A DNA stretch of 64,000 nucleotides, from assembly GCA_947444195.1 (NCBI GenBank), contig CANEZL010000029.1, forward strand, positions 1 through 64,000. The letters run 5' to 3'. The notes below the pieces were generated by a model, which had not been told where the DNA came from, ran no database searches, and saw only the letters and a list, made by a program, of their open reading frames with translations. This stretch comes from Methylobacteriaceae bacterium (GTDB lineage Bacteria; Pseudomonadota; Alphaproteobacteria; Rhizobiales; Beijerinckiaceae). The position numbers and the translations under genes are program-made. The first letter of the stretch is position 1; every line of letters begins with the position of its first letter. Shown here one piece after another: positions 1-8,536 of this stretch.

Positions 1-1120
1 GACCACCTCGCTCGGCAAGCCGGTCGGCAAGGACTCCTCGCTGAAGACCTGGGAAGGCGATCAGTGGAAGACCGGCGGCGGCTGCACCTGGGGCTGGTTC
101 TCCTACGATCCCAAGCTCGACCTGATGTATTACGGCTCGGGCAACCCCTCGACCTGGAACCCGAAGCAGCGTCCGGGCGACAACAAGTGGTCCATGACGA
201 TCTGGGCGCGTAACCCGGACACCGGCATGACCAAGTGGGTCTACCAGATGACCCCGCACGACGAGTGGGACTACGACGGCATCAACGAGATGATCCTCAC
301 GGATCAGAAGGTTGACGGCAAGGATCGTCCGCTCCTGACCCACTTCGACCGCAACGGCTTCGGCTACACCCTCGACCGCGCGACCGGCGAACTCCTCGTC
401 GCCGAGAAGTTCGATCCGGTGGTGAACTGGGCCACCAAGGTCGACATGGACAAGGGTTCGAAGAACTACGGCCGGCCGCTGGTCGTGTCGAAGTACTCGA
501 CCGAGCAGAACGGCGAGGACGTGAACTCGAAGGGCATCTGCCCGGCGGCTCTGGGCACCAAGGACCAGCAACCCGCGGCCTTCTCGCCCAAGACCGGCCT
601 GTTCTACGTGCCGACCAACCACGTCTGCATGGACTACGAGCCGTTCCGGGTGAGCTACACCCCGGGCCAGCCCTATGTCGGTGCGACCCTGTCGATGTAC
701 CCGGCCCCGAACTCCCACGGCGGCATGGGCAACTTCATCGCCTGGGACAACACCCAGGGTAAGATCAAGTGGTCGGTGCCCGAGCAGTTCTCGGTGTGGT
801 CGGGCGCGCTCGCCACCGCCGGTGACGTGGTCTTCTACGGTACCCTTGAGGGCTACCTGAAGGCCGTCGACTCGAAGACGGGTAAGGAACTGTACAAGTT
901 CAAGACCCCGTCGGGCATCATCGGCAACGTGATGACCTACCAGCACAAGGGCAAGCAGTACGTGGGCATCCTGTCGGGTGTCGGCGGCTGGGCGGGCATC
1001 GGCCTCGCGGCCGGTCTCACCGACCCGAATGCCGGTCTCGGCGCGGTCGGCGGCTACGCGGCCCTGTCGAGCTACACCAACCTCGGCGGTCAGCTGACCG
1101 TCTTCGCCCTGCCGAACTGA
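1..1120 (+). CDS. xoxF: Lanthanide-dependent PQQ methanol dehydrogenase XoxF, C-terminal part (5' end outside window)
   Basis: This is the C-terminal part of a periplasmic PQQ alcohol dehydrogenase that oxidises methanol. The frame is open from base 2, so the gene enters from outside the window. The motif [12 protein letters not shown] (about bases 257-292) contains Asp-Tyr-Asp at 269-277. In XoxF enzymes the first Asp is catalytic and the second, two residues later, ligates the lanthanide; calcium-type MxaF has Ala there. Propeller segments rich in Trp and Gly, such as [19 protein letters not shown], fit the family. xoxG and xoxJ follow on the same strand, the usual partners. The assignment to XoxF rather than MxaF rests on the DYD motif and these neighbours. 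Confidence 0.96.
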   Translation, partial: TTSLGKPVGKDSSLKTWEGDQWKTGGGCTWGWFSYDPKLDLMYYGSGNPSTWNPKQRPGDNKWSMTIWARNPDTGMTKWVYQMTPHDEWDYDGINEMILTDQKVDGKDRPLLTHFDRNGFGYTLDRATGELLVAEKFDPVVNWATKVDMDKGSKNYGRPLVVSKYSTEQNGEDVNSKGICPAALGTKDQQPAAFSPKTGLFYVPTNHVCMDYEPFRVSYTPGQPYVGATLSMYPAPNSHGGMGNFIAWDNTQGKIKWSVPEQFSVWSGALATAGDVVFYGTLEGYLKAVDSKTGKELYKFKTPSGIIGNVMTYQHKGKQYVGILSGVGGWAGIGLAAGLTDPNAGLGAVGGYAALSSYTNLGGQLTVFALPN

Positions 1121-1144
1121 TCGGCAGCGGTCCCTAGCCTGAAC

Positions 1145-1180
1145 GGGGGTGCCGGTGCGGTTTTCCGCGCCGGCACTCCC
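1145..1180 (+). terminator. Strong hairpin just after xoxF (terminator-like or 3'-end stabiliser)
   Basis: The arms GGGGGTGCCGGTGCGG (1145-1160) and CCGCGCCGGCACTCCC (1165-1180) pair over 16 positions with two G-T wobbles around a TTTT loop. It begins 25 bases after the xoxF stop. No T-run follows, so it may stop only part of the transcription or protect the xoxF mRNA 3' end rather than act as a complete intrinsic terminator. Confidence 0.6.
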
Positions 1181-1220
1181 GTGCGTGCTGTCGGGTGCGG
1201 CTGTTCCGTCCGCCTCCGCC

Positions 1221-1320
1221 CTGGAGCACGATGCGAGAGCGCGGGATCCGGTTTCTCGGAATCGTCGTGCGACCAGGACAAGACCGAGCGTGCTGACGTT
1301 TCCACGAAGGCAGCACGCTC
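1221..1320 (+). repeat. Structured interspersed repeat, copy 1 (xoxF-xoxG gap)
   Basis: This stretch of about 100 bp matches the reverse complement of 22754-22856 through blocks such as GAGCACGAYGCGAGA, TCGTGCGACCA and the GTTTCC segment. It ends in a perfect 10-bp inverted repeat, GAGCGTGCTG (1286-1295) with CAGCACGCTC (1311-1320). A third copy lies at 34771-34872 in the opposite orientation. With the hairpin at 1145-1180 it fills most of the 329-bp gap between xoxF and xoxG. No credible gene is seen in the gap. Confidence 0.7.
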
Positions 1321-1449
1321 CGCGATCCCCGTTTTCCACCCGTCCCGATGCCGCAGCGCTATCCACTCCGGCCGGGAACGCCCTAGAGTCACTCCGAAGA
1401 GATCGACCGGATCGAGAGGTCCCGACGCGATCCAATCAGGGAGAAAACA

Positions 1450-2064
1450 TTGCGCCGTAACCTCAGCACTTCTGTCACGCGGCCGCTCGTGGCTGCCCTC
1501 GCCCTAGCAACCATCGGTGTGGTTGCCGTACATGCTGAGGATGCCAAGCCTGCCGATCCCGCCCTCGCCAACTCCCTGAACGCGAACGACAAGTCCGCGG
1601 AGCAGGACCCGAAGCTCCTGAAGAGGGACGCGGCGGTGAAGGTCGACGACGGCAAGTACTTCGATGCCGAAGGCCACCCGACCTTCCACATCACCAACGA
1701 AGGCAAGAAGGTCGACTGGTTCATGTATTCGGGCTACCGGCGCTACCACGCCGAGTGCCACGTCTGCCATGGCCCGGACGGCATGGGCTCCACCTACGCC
1801 CCCGCCCTCAAGGATTCGCTGAAGCGCCTCTCCTACGAGGAGTTCATCGGCATCCTGGCCGGCGGCAAGCAGGACATCAGCGCCAGCCAGCAGCAGGTGA
1901 TGCCCGCCTTCGGCGATAACAAGAACGTCATGTGCTACGCCGACGACCTCTACGTCTACCTCAAGGCCCGGGCCGCCGGCGCCTGGGGCCGGGCCCGTCC
2001 CGGCGACAAGGAGGAGAAGCCGGAAGCGGCCAAGAAGCAGGAGAAGGAGTGCCTGGGCGGCTGA
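1450..2064 (+). CDS. xoxG: c-type cytochrome XoxG, electron acceptor of XoxF
   Basis: Periplasmic monohaem cytochrome c that takes electrons from XoxF. The 204-residue protein has an N-terminal signal (a hydrophobic stretch at about residues 11-29 before AEDAK), one haem motif CHVCH at residues 103-107, and a likely axial Met at 151 (QQVMPAFG). The start is a TTG codon preceded by AGGGAG eight bases upstream; no better ATG precedes the signal peptide. The C-terminal tail is Lys/Glu-rich with a final Cys, which is common in this family. The stop overlaps the xoxJ ATG (ATGA), so the two are translationally coupled. The gap of 329 bp from xoxF is large. Confidence 0.93.
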   Translation: MRRNLSTSVTRPLVAALALATIGVVAVHAEDAKPADPALANSLNANDKSAEQDPKLLKRDAAVKVDDGKYFDAEGHPTFHITNEGKKVDWFMYSGYRRYHAECHVCHGPDGMGSTYAPALKDSLKRLSYEEFIGILAGGKQDISASQQQVMPAFGDNKNVMCYADDLYVYLKARAAGAWGRARPGDKEEKPEAAKKQEKECLGG

Positions 2065-2930
2065 TGACGCCCATCACGCCATCGCGGATTGCCGTGGCCT
2101 GCGCGCTCCTGCTGATTCCGGCAGGGGCGCGCGACGCCTCCGCGCAGCATATGCCCGATCTCGTCACCACGGACACGCTCCGTGTCTGCGGCGATCCGGG
2201 CAACATGCCGTTCTCCGAGCGGAAGGAGAACGGCTTCGAGAACCGGATCGCGGCGATCGTCGCCGACGAGCTGAAGGTCAAGGTCCGCTATTACTGGCTC
2301 ACGCAGGGGCCGGGCTTCGTGCGCAACACCCTCGGCACGGGCCTGTGCGACGTGATCGTCGGCACTGCCTTCGGGGGCGAGCTGGTCCAGAGCACCAACC
2401 CCTACTACCGCTCCGCCTACGCCGTGGTGAGCCTGCGGGGCAGCCTCGACGGCATCACCGCCCTCGACGATCCCCGCCTCAAGGGCAAGCGCATCGGCGT
2501 CATCGCGGGCACGCCGCCGGTCAACCGGATGGGCGAGCTCGGCCTGATCTCCGACATGCGGGCCTACGCGCCCTACCAGCTCGATCCCGGGCGCAAGCAC
2601 CAGACCGTGGGCGCCGAGATCGTGGCGGACCTCGCCGCGGGCAACCTCGATGCCGCCGTCCTGTGGGGCCCGGCCGCCGGCTGGCTCGCCCGCGAGACCG
2701 GCAGGCAGACGGGCAAGACCATCGACGTGGTGCCCCTCCTCAAGGAGCCCGACCGCCCGGCGATGACCTACCGCATCGGCATGGGCGTGCGGATCGGCGA
2801 GGAGGACTGGAAGCGCAGCCTGAACGCGGTCCTGCGCAAGCGCCGGGCCGATATCGAGCAGGTGCTGCGCGATTTCGCGGTGCCGCTCCTCGACGAGAAC
2901 GAGAACAGGCTGCTCGAACCGGGGCGCTGA
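2064..2930 (+). CDS. xoxJ: Periplasmic substrate-binding-like protein XoxJ (methanol oxidation accessory)
   Basis: A 288-residue exported protein with a solute-binding-protein fold of the quinoprotein-associated family. A signal sequence at about residues 8-27 precedes the mature protein, whose motif RVCGDPGNMPFS is the usual N-terminal hallmark of XoxJ/MxaJ. It ends with a charged helix. Gene order xoxF-xoxG-xoxJ and the 4-base overlap with xoxG support the name. XoxJ is thought to help activate apo-XoxF, but its biochemical role remains less certain than that of XoxF and XoxG. The gene ends 16 bases before the convergent folK stop. Confidence 0.92.
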   Translation: MTPITPSRIAVACALLLIPAGARDASAQHMPDLVTTDTLRVCGDPGNMPFSERKENGFENRIAAIVADELKVKVRYYWLTQGPGFVRNTLGTGLCDVIVGTAFGGELVQSTNPYYRSAYAVVSLRGSLDGITALDDPRLKGKRIGVIAGTPPVNRMGELGLISDMRAYAPYQLDPGRKHQTVGAEIVADLAAGNLDAAVLWGPAAGWLARETGRQTGKTIDVVPLLKEPDRPAMTYRIGMGVRIGEEDWKRSLNAVLRKRRADIEQVLRDFAVPLLDENENRLLEPGR

Positions 2931-2945
2931 CCGGCGAACGTTGGG

Positions 2946-3419
2946 TCAGGCCGGGACGATGCCGGTCCGGTCGAGCTTGGCCAGGGCCTCGGCGACGGTC
3001 TCGCCGCCGATCGCGAGGTCGGGGGCGATCTCGGCGAGGGGCACCAGCACGAAGGCGCGCTCGCGGACGAAGCGGTGCGGCAGGATCAGCCGTTCGTCGG
3101 CGACCGTCGCGCCCTCGTAGGACAGCAGGTCGATGTCGATGACCCGCGGCCCCCAGCGGCGCTCGCGCACCCGGCCGAGATCCCGCTCCACGGCGAGGCA
3201 GGCATCGAGGAGCCCGTGCGGGTCCAGTTCGGTCTCGACCGCCAGCGCCCCGTTCAGGAACCAGTCCTGGTCGGTGTCGCCCCAGGGCGGCGTGCGGTAA
3301 TCGGCCGAGCGCCCGGTGACGCGGATGCCGGGCCGGGCGCCGAGCCCCGCCACGGCGGCGTCGAGCATGGCGGCCTTGTCGCCGATATTGCTGCCGATGC
3401 CGAGCCAGGCCCGCTTCAC
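2946..3419 (-). CDS. folK: 2-amino-4-hydroxy-6-hydroxymethyldihydropteridine pyrophosphokinase
   Basis: Cytoplasmic folate-pathway enzyme that transfers pyrophosphate from ATP to 6-hydroxymethyl-7,8-dihydropterin. The 157-residue protein has the N-terminal LGIGSNIGDK segment, then YRTPPWGDTDQDWFLNG and GPRVIDIDLLSYEG, which hold the conserved pterin- and Mg-ATP-binding residues including the paired Asp of DIDLL. It is the last gene of a folP-folB-folK operon: its ATG overlaps the folB stop (ATGA). It converges on xoxJ with only 15 bases between the stops. Confidence 0.95.
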   Translation of the reverse strand: MKRAWLGIGSNIGDKAAMLDAAVAGLGARPGIRVTGRSADYRTPPWGDTDQDWFLNGALAVETELDPHGLLDACLAVERDLGRVRERRWGPRVIDIDLLSYEGATVADERLILPHRFVRERAFVLVPLAEIAPDLAIGGETVAEALAKLDRTGIVPA

Positions 3420-3790
3420 GCGCCCGGTCCCCGCCGGCGGGTGATGACGACGCCGACCCCTTCTAGGATCGCCGGCACCGGCGCGCTCGGCTTGTCCACC
3501 TCCACCGTGATCGCCTCGATCCGCGCGAAGCGGGCGAGGATCTCCGCGGCGATCGTCTCGGCCAGGGCCTCGATCAGGCGGAAGCGCCGCTCGGTGGCGA
3601 CCGTGACGGCGATGGCGGCGAGGTCGGCATAGCTCACCGTCTCGCCCACCTCGTCCGTCGCGCCGGCGGGGGCGAGGTCGAGGCTGGCCTCCAGGGTGAT
3701 GTAGAAGCGCTGCCCGAGGCGCTCCTCCTCGGGCAGGACGCCGTGACGGCCGTAGACCGCGATGCGGCTGACCCGGATGCGGTCGCTCAT
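3416..3790 (-). CDS. folB: Dihydroneopterin aldolase
   Basis: Folate-pathway aldolase that splits dihydroneopterin to 6-hydroxymethyl-dihydropterin and glycolaldehyde, feeding FolK. The 124-residue length is typical. The N-terminal RIAVYGRHGVLPEEERLGQ segment, the glutamate in ETVSYADLA, and the RFRLIEALAETIA segment are the normal family landmarks. It overlaps folP upstream and folK downstream by 4 bases each, so the three are one translationally coupled operon. Confidence 0.94.
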   Translation of the reverse strand: MSDRIRVSRIAVYGRHGVLPEEERLGQRFYITLEASLDLAPAGATDEVGETVSYADLAAIAVTVATERRFRLIEALAETIAAEILARFARIEAITVEVDKPSAPVPAILEGVGVVITRRRGPGA

Positions 3791-4632
3791 GCCCCGACTC
3801 CGGCGGGCCGCATCACCGCGTCGACGATGCGCAGGGCCTCCACATGGGCGGCGACGTCGTGGACGCGCACGATGTCGGCCCCGAGGGTCGCCGCCAGCGC
3901 GTGGGCCGAGAGCGAGCCGTGGAGCCGGTCGGCCGGCCGGGTCTCCCGGTCGTGCAGGCGCCCGAGCAGCGACTTGCGCGAGACGCCCACGAGGACGGGG
4001 AAGCCCAGCGCCCGGATCTCGGGGAGGCGGCGCAGGGCCTCCAGATGCTGCTCCCAGCTCTTGCCGAAGCCGATGCCGGGATCGAGGGCGATGTCCCCGT
4101 CCGGTATGCCGGCCGCCCGGGCGATGGCGAGCGAGCGCTCGAAGAAGCCGAGCATGTCGGCGAGGATGTCCCGGGCGGGGTCGATCGTCTCGCGGTTGTG
4201 CATCACGATGACGGGGGCCCCGTGGGCGGCGGCGACGCGGGCGATCTCCGGCTCGCGCTGCAGGCCCCAGACGTCGTTGACGATGCGGGCGCCGGCCTTG
4301 AGGGCGGCTTCCGCGGTGGAGGCCTTGTAGGTGTCGATGGAGATCGGCACCGCGGTCTCGGGGGCGAGCGCCCGGATCACCGGCAGGACGCGGGCCTGTT
4401 CCTCGGCGGCCGGGACCGGCGTGTGGCCGGGCCGGGTCGATTCCCCGCCGATGTCGAGGATCGCGGCCCCCTCCCCCACGAGGCGCGCGGCCTGCGCGCG
4501 GGCGGCCGCCTCGCCCTGGAACAGGCCGCCATCCGAGAAGGAATCCGGGGTGACGTTGAGGATGCCCATCACCAGGGTGCGCCGCCCGAGATCGGGCAGC
4601 AGGCGGGCGAGGGTCGAGGGCGGCGGGCTCAC
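3787..4632 (-). CDS. folP: Dihydropteroate synthase
   Basis: Condenses 6-hydroxymethyl-dihydropterin pyrophosphate with p-aminobenzoate, the step blocked by sulfonamides. The TIM-barrel motifs are visible: GILNVTPDSFSDGG near the N terminus, DIGGESTRPGHTPV, SIDTYKASTAE, and a C-terminal GVSRKSLLGRL. A GTG at 4632 was chosen because it gives 281 residues, the usual length. The frame stays open to a TTG at 4695, but the extra 21 residues look non-conserved. It is the first gene of folP-folB-folK. Confidence 0.93.
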   Translation of the reverse strand: MSPPPSTLARLLPDLGRRTLVMGILNVTPDSFSDGGLFQGEAAARAQAARLVGEGAAILDIGGESTRPGHTPVPAAEEQARVLPVIRALAPETAVPISIDTYKASTAEAALKAGARIVNDVWGLQREPEIARVAAAHGAPVIVMHNRETIDPARDILADMLGFFERSLAIARAAGIPDGDIALDPGIGFGKSWEQHLEALRRLPEIRALGFPVLVGVSRKSLLGRLHDRETRPADRLHGSLSAHALAATLGADIVRVHDVAAHVEALRIVDAVMRPAGVGA

Positions 4633-4705
4633 GCGCTGGCAGGGTCCTGAAACGGCGGAAGATCCGGGTTTGTCAGAGAGCCCGGGCCCGCGCAACAGGG
4701 GGCGA

Positions 4706-4915
4706 TCAGCGGTTCATGGTGCGGAAGCGGCAGACGCGGCCGGTGTCGCGGAAGCCCGCCGGGCAGCGCCGCACGCAGGCGCCGGCCGCGTATTTCAGCG
4801 GCGGCCGGCAGAAGGTCGATTTGAAGCGCTGGTCGCCCCTGTCGCGCGGGGCGGCCTGCACCGTCGCGGAGGCGAGCGTCAGCAGGAGGGCCGACAGGGC
4901 GAGAAGCGTGGGCAT
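4706..4915 (-). CDS. Small exported Cys-rich protein, unknown function
   Basis: A 69-residue ORF with a plausible signal peptide (hydrophobic residues 3-20, cleavage after VQA) and a short basic mature part with four Cys (FCRPPL, ACVRRCPAG, RVCRF). Four Cys in a 47-residue exported domain suggest two disulfides. It follows the pqqE-linked exported genes on the same strand, with a 72-base gap. No clear ribosome site was seen, and the family was not recognised. Confidence 0.55.
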   Translation of the reverse strand: MPTLLALSALLLTLASATVQAAPRDRGDQRFKSTFCRPPLKYAAGACVRRCPAGFRDTGRVCRFRTMNR

Positions 4916-4987
4916 GACGGTATCCGGTTCGAACCGACCGTCAACGCCCGCGCCCCGCGATCGCTCCGGAGCGCCGTTTGCCCAGGC

Positions 4988-5353
4988 TCAGCCCCGGTAG
5001 CACCGGATCTCCGCCTCGGCCTGGGCGCGGCGCAGGTCCGCGACCTTGTCGTCGAAGATCTTGGTCTGGCGGAACTCGTTGGAGCGCTGGCCGATGCCCT
5101 GGCGCATGGACAGGATCGTGCTCGCCTGCACGTACTTGTCGTAGGGCAGGATCGCGGCGAGCTGATCGAGGGAGCACGCGCATTTCTGCAGGCTCTCCCG
5201 GGTCTGGCCGTTGGCCGCCATGCAGGCGAAGACGTAGTCGACCCGCGCGTCGGTGGGATAGTCGTTCTCGCTCTCCGCGGCGCGCACCGGCAGCGCCAGC
5301 GCCGCGAGGGCCAGGGCCGCCAGCGCGGCGCGCTCAACCCGCCTTCTGCTCAT
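4988..5353 (-). CDS. Exported 121-residue protein with C...CxC pattern, unknown function
   Basis: Begins with a clear signal peptide (basic MSRRRVER, Ala/Leu core, cleavage after VRA near residue 25). The mature part has a Cys at FACMA, then CAC after 13 residues, and a last Cys near the end (RCYRG). The Cys layout and the 120-residue length resemble the protein at 20161-20523, suggesting a shared fold. It overlaps the preceding gene by 20 bases, so it is probably co-expressed with pqqE. The function is unknown; a periplasmic role is inferred from the signal peptide. Confidence 0.75.
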   Translation of the reverse strand: MSRRRVERAALAALALAALALPVRAAESENDYPTDARVDYVFACMAANGQTRESLQKCACSLDQLAAILPYDKYVQASTILSMRQGIGQRSNEFRQTKIFDDKVADLRRAQAEAEIRCYRG

Positions 5354-6056
5354 AGCTCAGCTTCTCCTCGAGCAACTCGCCGCCCTCCGGCGTCTTCGAC
5401 TGCGCCTCGATCGAGACGACCTCGCCGGGCACGCTCGGCGAGGTGACGAAGGTGTAGGTCATGTTCTCCATGCCGCGCATGCGCTGGGTCATGGAATCGC
5501 CCTCGAAGGGCTTGGTCTCCACCCGCCAGCCGTCGACCTCGCGGCCCTGGAAGCTCACCTTGGTCGGCGTCACCACGGCCTTGTCGCGCAGGCCCTTGCG
5601 GATCGCGTTCTTGAGGTAGCGCGGGTTGGCCTCCAGCACGCGGGCGAGGCCGCGCAGGTGGTTCTCCAGGAACAGCGAGATGATGGGATTGCCCGGCATG
5701 TCCTCGAAGGGGCCGGCGGGCACGCGGTTCATGCCGGAGAACATCACCACGCGGATGGTGCGCGCATCGGCATCCTTGGCCGGCTCGACCGTGAAGGTGA
5801 TCGTGTCGTTGAGGGGCGGCCCGAAGGGCCCCTTGCTGATGCCCGAGCGGCGCAGGTAATCGTAGGTGATGGTCGAGCCCGGGGCGGCGTTCCTCATCTG
5901 CGGCGCCTCGAACAGCAGGTCGGCGGCAGTGGGCGCGGAGACGTTCGCCTTCGTGGGCGCGGGCGCTTGGCCGGGCGCCGGGCCGGGCGTCTCCTGAGCC
6001 AGGGCCGGCGCGGCGGCCAGGGCGAGCGCGAGCGCCGGACACATCAGAAACTTCAC
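5334..6056 (-). CDS. Exported protein of unknown function, coupled to pqqE
   Basis: A 240-residue protein starting at a GTG that overlaps the pqqE stop (GTGA), so it is translationally coupled to pqqE. Residues 1-21 form a signal peptide (a hydrophobic Ala/Leu run ending ALA-QE), followed by a Pro/Ala-rich linker. The body has mixed charged beta-type segments ([42 protein letters not shown]) resembling a periplasmic beta-sheet domain. No catalytic motif was recognised. Its position invites a role linked to PQQ or PQQ enzymes in the periplasm, but that is inference. Confidence 0.82.
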   Translation of the reverse strand: MKFLMCPALALALAAAPALAQETPGPAPGQAPAPTKANVSAPTAADLLFEAPQMRNAAPGSTITYDYLRRSGISKGPFGPPLNDTITFTVEPAKDADARTIRVVMFSGMNRVPAGPFEDMPGNPIISLFLENHLRGLARVLEANPRYLKNAIRKGLRDKAVVTPTKVSFQGREVDGWRVETKPFEGDSMTQRMRGMENMTYTFVTSPSVPGEVVSIEAQSKTPEGGELLEEKLSYEQKAG

Positions 6057-7201
6057 AGCGGGACTTCCTCCTTGAGGGGCGAGCGGACGTTGCTGCCGAT
6101 CGTCCGGTAGACGTAGTCGGGCGGGGTCTCGGCCGCCTCCTCGGTGGCGAGCGCCCGCACCTTGGCGTGGAGCGGCGAGAGGGAGCAGGCCGGGTCGGTG
6201 GCCGCGGCATCGCCCGCGAGCGCGAGCGCCTGGCAGCGGCAGCCGCCCCAATCCCGCTCGCGCCGGTCGCAGGAGCGGCAGGGCTCCTGCATCCAGTCGG
6301 TGCCGCGATAGGCGGTGAAGGCCGGCGACCGCGTCCAGATCTCGGCGAGCGCGTGCTCGGTGACGTACCAGAATTCGAGGTTCGGGATGGTCTCGGCCGC
6401 GTGGCAGGGCAGCACCTTGCCCTGGGGCGTGACGTTCATCAGCTTGCGGCCCCAGCCGCCCGCGCAGGCCTTGGGATACTTGGCGTAGTAGTCCGGCACC
6501 ACGAGGTCGATGACGAGCTGGCCCTTCAGCCGCTCGCGGGCGGCCTCCACGATCCTGATCGAGCGGTCGACCTCGGCCTTGTTCGGCATCAGGGCGGCGC
6601 GGTTGACGTAGGCCCAGCCGTAATACTGCGTGTGGGCGACCTCCAGCCGCTTGGCGCCCATCGTCACCGCGAGATCGATGAAGCCCTCGACCTCGTGGAT
6701 GTTGCCGCGGTGGATCACCGAGTTCAGCGTGAGCGGCAGGCCGAGCTGCACCACCTTCTCGGCGAACGCCATCTTCTGCGGCTGGGCGTTCTTCAGGCCG
6801 CCGATCTTCTCGGCGTTCCGCGCGTCGACGCCCTGGACCGAGAGCTGCACGTGGTCGAGGCCGACATCGTAGAGGGCCTGGAGCTTGTCGAGGGCGCCGC
6901 CGACGCCGGAGGTGATGAGGTTCGAGTAGAGCCCGAGCTTGGCGCAGGTCTGCGTGATCTCCACGATGTCCTGGCGCGCGGTGGGCTCGCCGCCGGAGAG
7001 GTGGACGTGGAGTACGCCGAGATCGGCGGCCTCGGTGAGCACGCGCTGCCAGGTCGCGGTGTCGAGCTCGCGCGAGCGCCGGTCGAGCTCCAGCGGGTTC
7101 GAGCAGTACGGGCAGCGCAGGGGGCAGCGGTGCGTCAGCTCGGCGAGGAGCCCCACCGGGGCCGGCGCGGCCGGCTCCGCCCGTGGCGTGAGCGCGTTCA
7201 T
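6053..7201 (-). CDS. pqqE: PqqA peptide cyclase PqqE (radical SAM)
   Basis: Radical SAM enzyme that forms the carbon-carbon link between Glu and Tyr of the PqqA peptide, the first committed PQQ step. The 382-residue protein has the CxxxCxxC cluster motif at residues 26-33 (CPLRCPYC), LSGGEPTAR, and a C-terminal SPASM region with clustered Cys ([19 protein letters not shown]) for auxiliary Fe-S clusters. It overlaps pqqCD by 4 bases upstream and the exported protein downstream by 4 bases. Confidence 0.97.
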   Translation of the reverse strand: MNALTPRAEPAAPAPVGLLAELTHRCPLRCPYCSNPLELDRRSRELDTATWQRVLTEAADLGVLHVHLSGGEPTARQDIVEITQTCAKLGLYSNLITSGVGGALDKLQALYDVGLDHVQLSVQGVDARNAEKIGGLKNAQPQKMAFAEKVVQLGLPLTLNSVIHRGNIHEVEGFIDLAVTMGAKRLEVAHTQYYGWAYVNRAALMPNKAEVDRSIRIVEAARERLKGQLVIDLVVPDYYAKYPKACAGGWGRKLMNVTPQGKVLPCHAAETIPNLEFWYVTEHALAEIWTRSPAFTAYRGTDWMQEPCRSCDRRERDWGGCRCQALALAGDAAATDPACSLSPLHAKVRALATEEAAETPPDYVYRTIGSNVRSPLKEEVPL

Positions 7202-8283
7202 CGCTCCAGAACCCTCTTCTGCGCGAGGTCGCCCAGCATCGCCAGGATGTCCGCCTCGATGACCCGGGCGTCGGCCGCGTAGGTCTCGGCGAGGCTCGCC
7301 GCGATGGCGGAGACGCTGCGGTTGCCGTCGACCAGGGACAGCACCGCCACGGCGTTGTCGTCGAGGTCGAAGGTGCGCTCGGGGGCGAGCAGGACGTGCT
7401 TGCCGCGGGTCTGGTCGAAGCGCATGCGCACGCCGCGCGGCAGGCGCGGCACGTCCGCGGCGACGAGCTTGGCCGCACCCGCCGGGGCGCTCGTCGGCGC
7501 AGCCTCGGCGACGAGGCCCTCGCCCGGCTGCCACGCGTCCGGCGGCACCAGGCCTGGCGCCACGTAGGCGAAGTACAGGGCGTCGAGCTGCGTCCAGAGC
7601 ACGGTGCACTTGAAGGTCAGCGCGCCCATCGCGGCGCGCTGCAATTCCGGCGTGGTGGCGTGGCGCTTCACGTAGTCGAGGGCGAAGTCGGCGTCGCGCG
7701 GGGCCTGGGTCAGGCGCTTGTCGAAATAGGCGAGCGTCTCCTTCGTGATGAAGTCGTAGTTCTTCAGCATCCCGGCGACGCGCTCCGAGATGATGGTCGG
7801 CGAGAACATCTCGGTGAGCGAGGAGGCGATGGCCTCGAGCAGGCTCCGCTCGGAGACGAAGTGGACGTAGGCGTCCACCGAGAAGCGGGTGGCCGAGAGG
7901 ATGCCCTGCGTGGAGAGCACGTAGTCGCGGGAGAAGCCCACGCCCTCCGCGAGCTTCAGCCAGCGCTCGATGCCGCCGTCGCCCTCGTGGTCGCCGTCGT
8001 GGTCGACGATGCGCTGGCGCCAGACGCGGCGGAGCGCGGCGTCCGGCAGGCGGGCCAGCAGCGCCGCGTCCTTCACCGGGATCATCGCCTGGTAATAGTA
8101 GCGGTTGAGCGCCCAGGCCCGGACCTGATCCTTCGAGAGCTTGCCGTCGTGCAGCAGGCGGTGGAACGGGTGCAGGTTGTGGTAGCGCCGGGCGCCGATG
8201 TCGCGCAGCGCCGCTTCCAGTTCCTCGGGGCTGAGCAGGCGCTGGCTCGCCTCGGTGCCGGGGGTGGGGAAGGCAGCGTTCAT
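7198..8283 (-). CDS. pqqCD: Fused PQQ synthase / peptide chaperone PqqC-PqqD
   Basis: A 361-residue fusion of PqqC (about residues 15-250) and PqqD (about 270-361). PqqC is the cofactor-free oxidase that carries out the final ring closure; its conserved features include [22 protein letters not shown] and the [14 protein letters not shown] segment. PqqD binds PqqA for Pqq[21 protein letters not shown] is its start. An Ala/Pro-rich linker joins the halves. This fusion is the form known in Methylobacterium. A 253-base gap separates it from pqqB; no gene or clear terminator was seen there. Confidence 0.96.
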   Translation of the reverse strand: MNAAFPTPGTEASQRLLSPEELEAALRDIGARRYHNLHPFHRLLHDGKLSKDQVRAWALNRYYYQAMIPVKDAALLARLPDAALRRVWRQRIVDHDGDHEGDGGIERWLKLAEGVGFSRDYVLSTQGILSATRFSVDAYVHFVSERSLLEAIASSLTEMFSPTIISERVAGMLKNYDFITKETLAYFDKRLTQAPRDADFALDYVKRHATTPELQRAAMGALTFKCTVLWTQLDALYFAYVAPGLVPPDAWQPGEGLVAEAAPTSAPAGAAKLVAADVPRLPRGVRMRFDQTRGKHVLLAPERTFDLDDNAVAVLSLVDGNRSVSAIAASLAETYAADARVIEADILAMLGDLAQKRVLER

Positions 8284-8536
8284 GGCGTTTCCGTGCGTCC
8301 GTTCCGGTTCGCGTTGCGTCTTCTTGGCCGGAACGCGTGCCGGGCGCGACCAGCGGATCCGGTTGAGATAGGTCCGGCCCGGGCCGAATGCCACCCGGGC
8401 GACGGGCCGCAGGCGGCTCGGCCCGCCCCTCGATCCCATCCCGAGATGCCTGCGGCCGCGGGTCTCGAAGGAGTCCTCCGCCCCGCTCCGGCGCCTCGGG
8501 ATCAGGGCGGCGAGGGGAGAAAGCCCTTTGTCGCCC

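Noticed and set aside
1181..1507. Plus-strand ORFs in the xoxF-xoxG gap
   Set aside because: They run through the repeat and into the xoxG signal peptide in another frame; no ribosome site or family motif.
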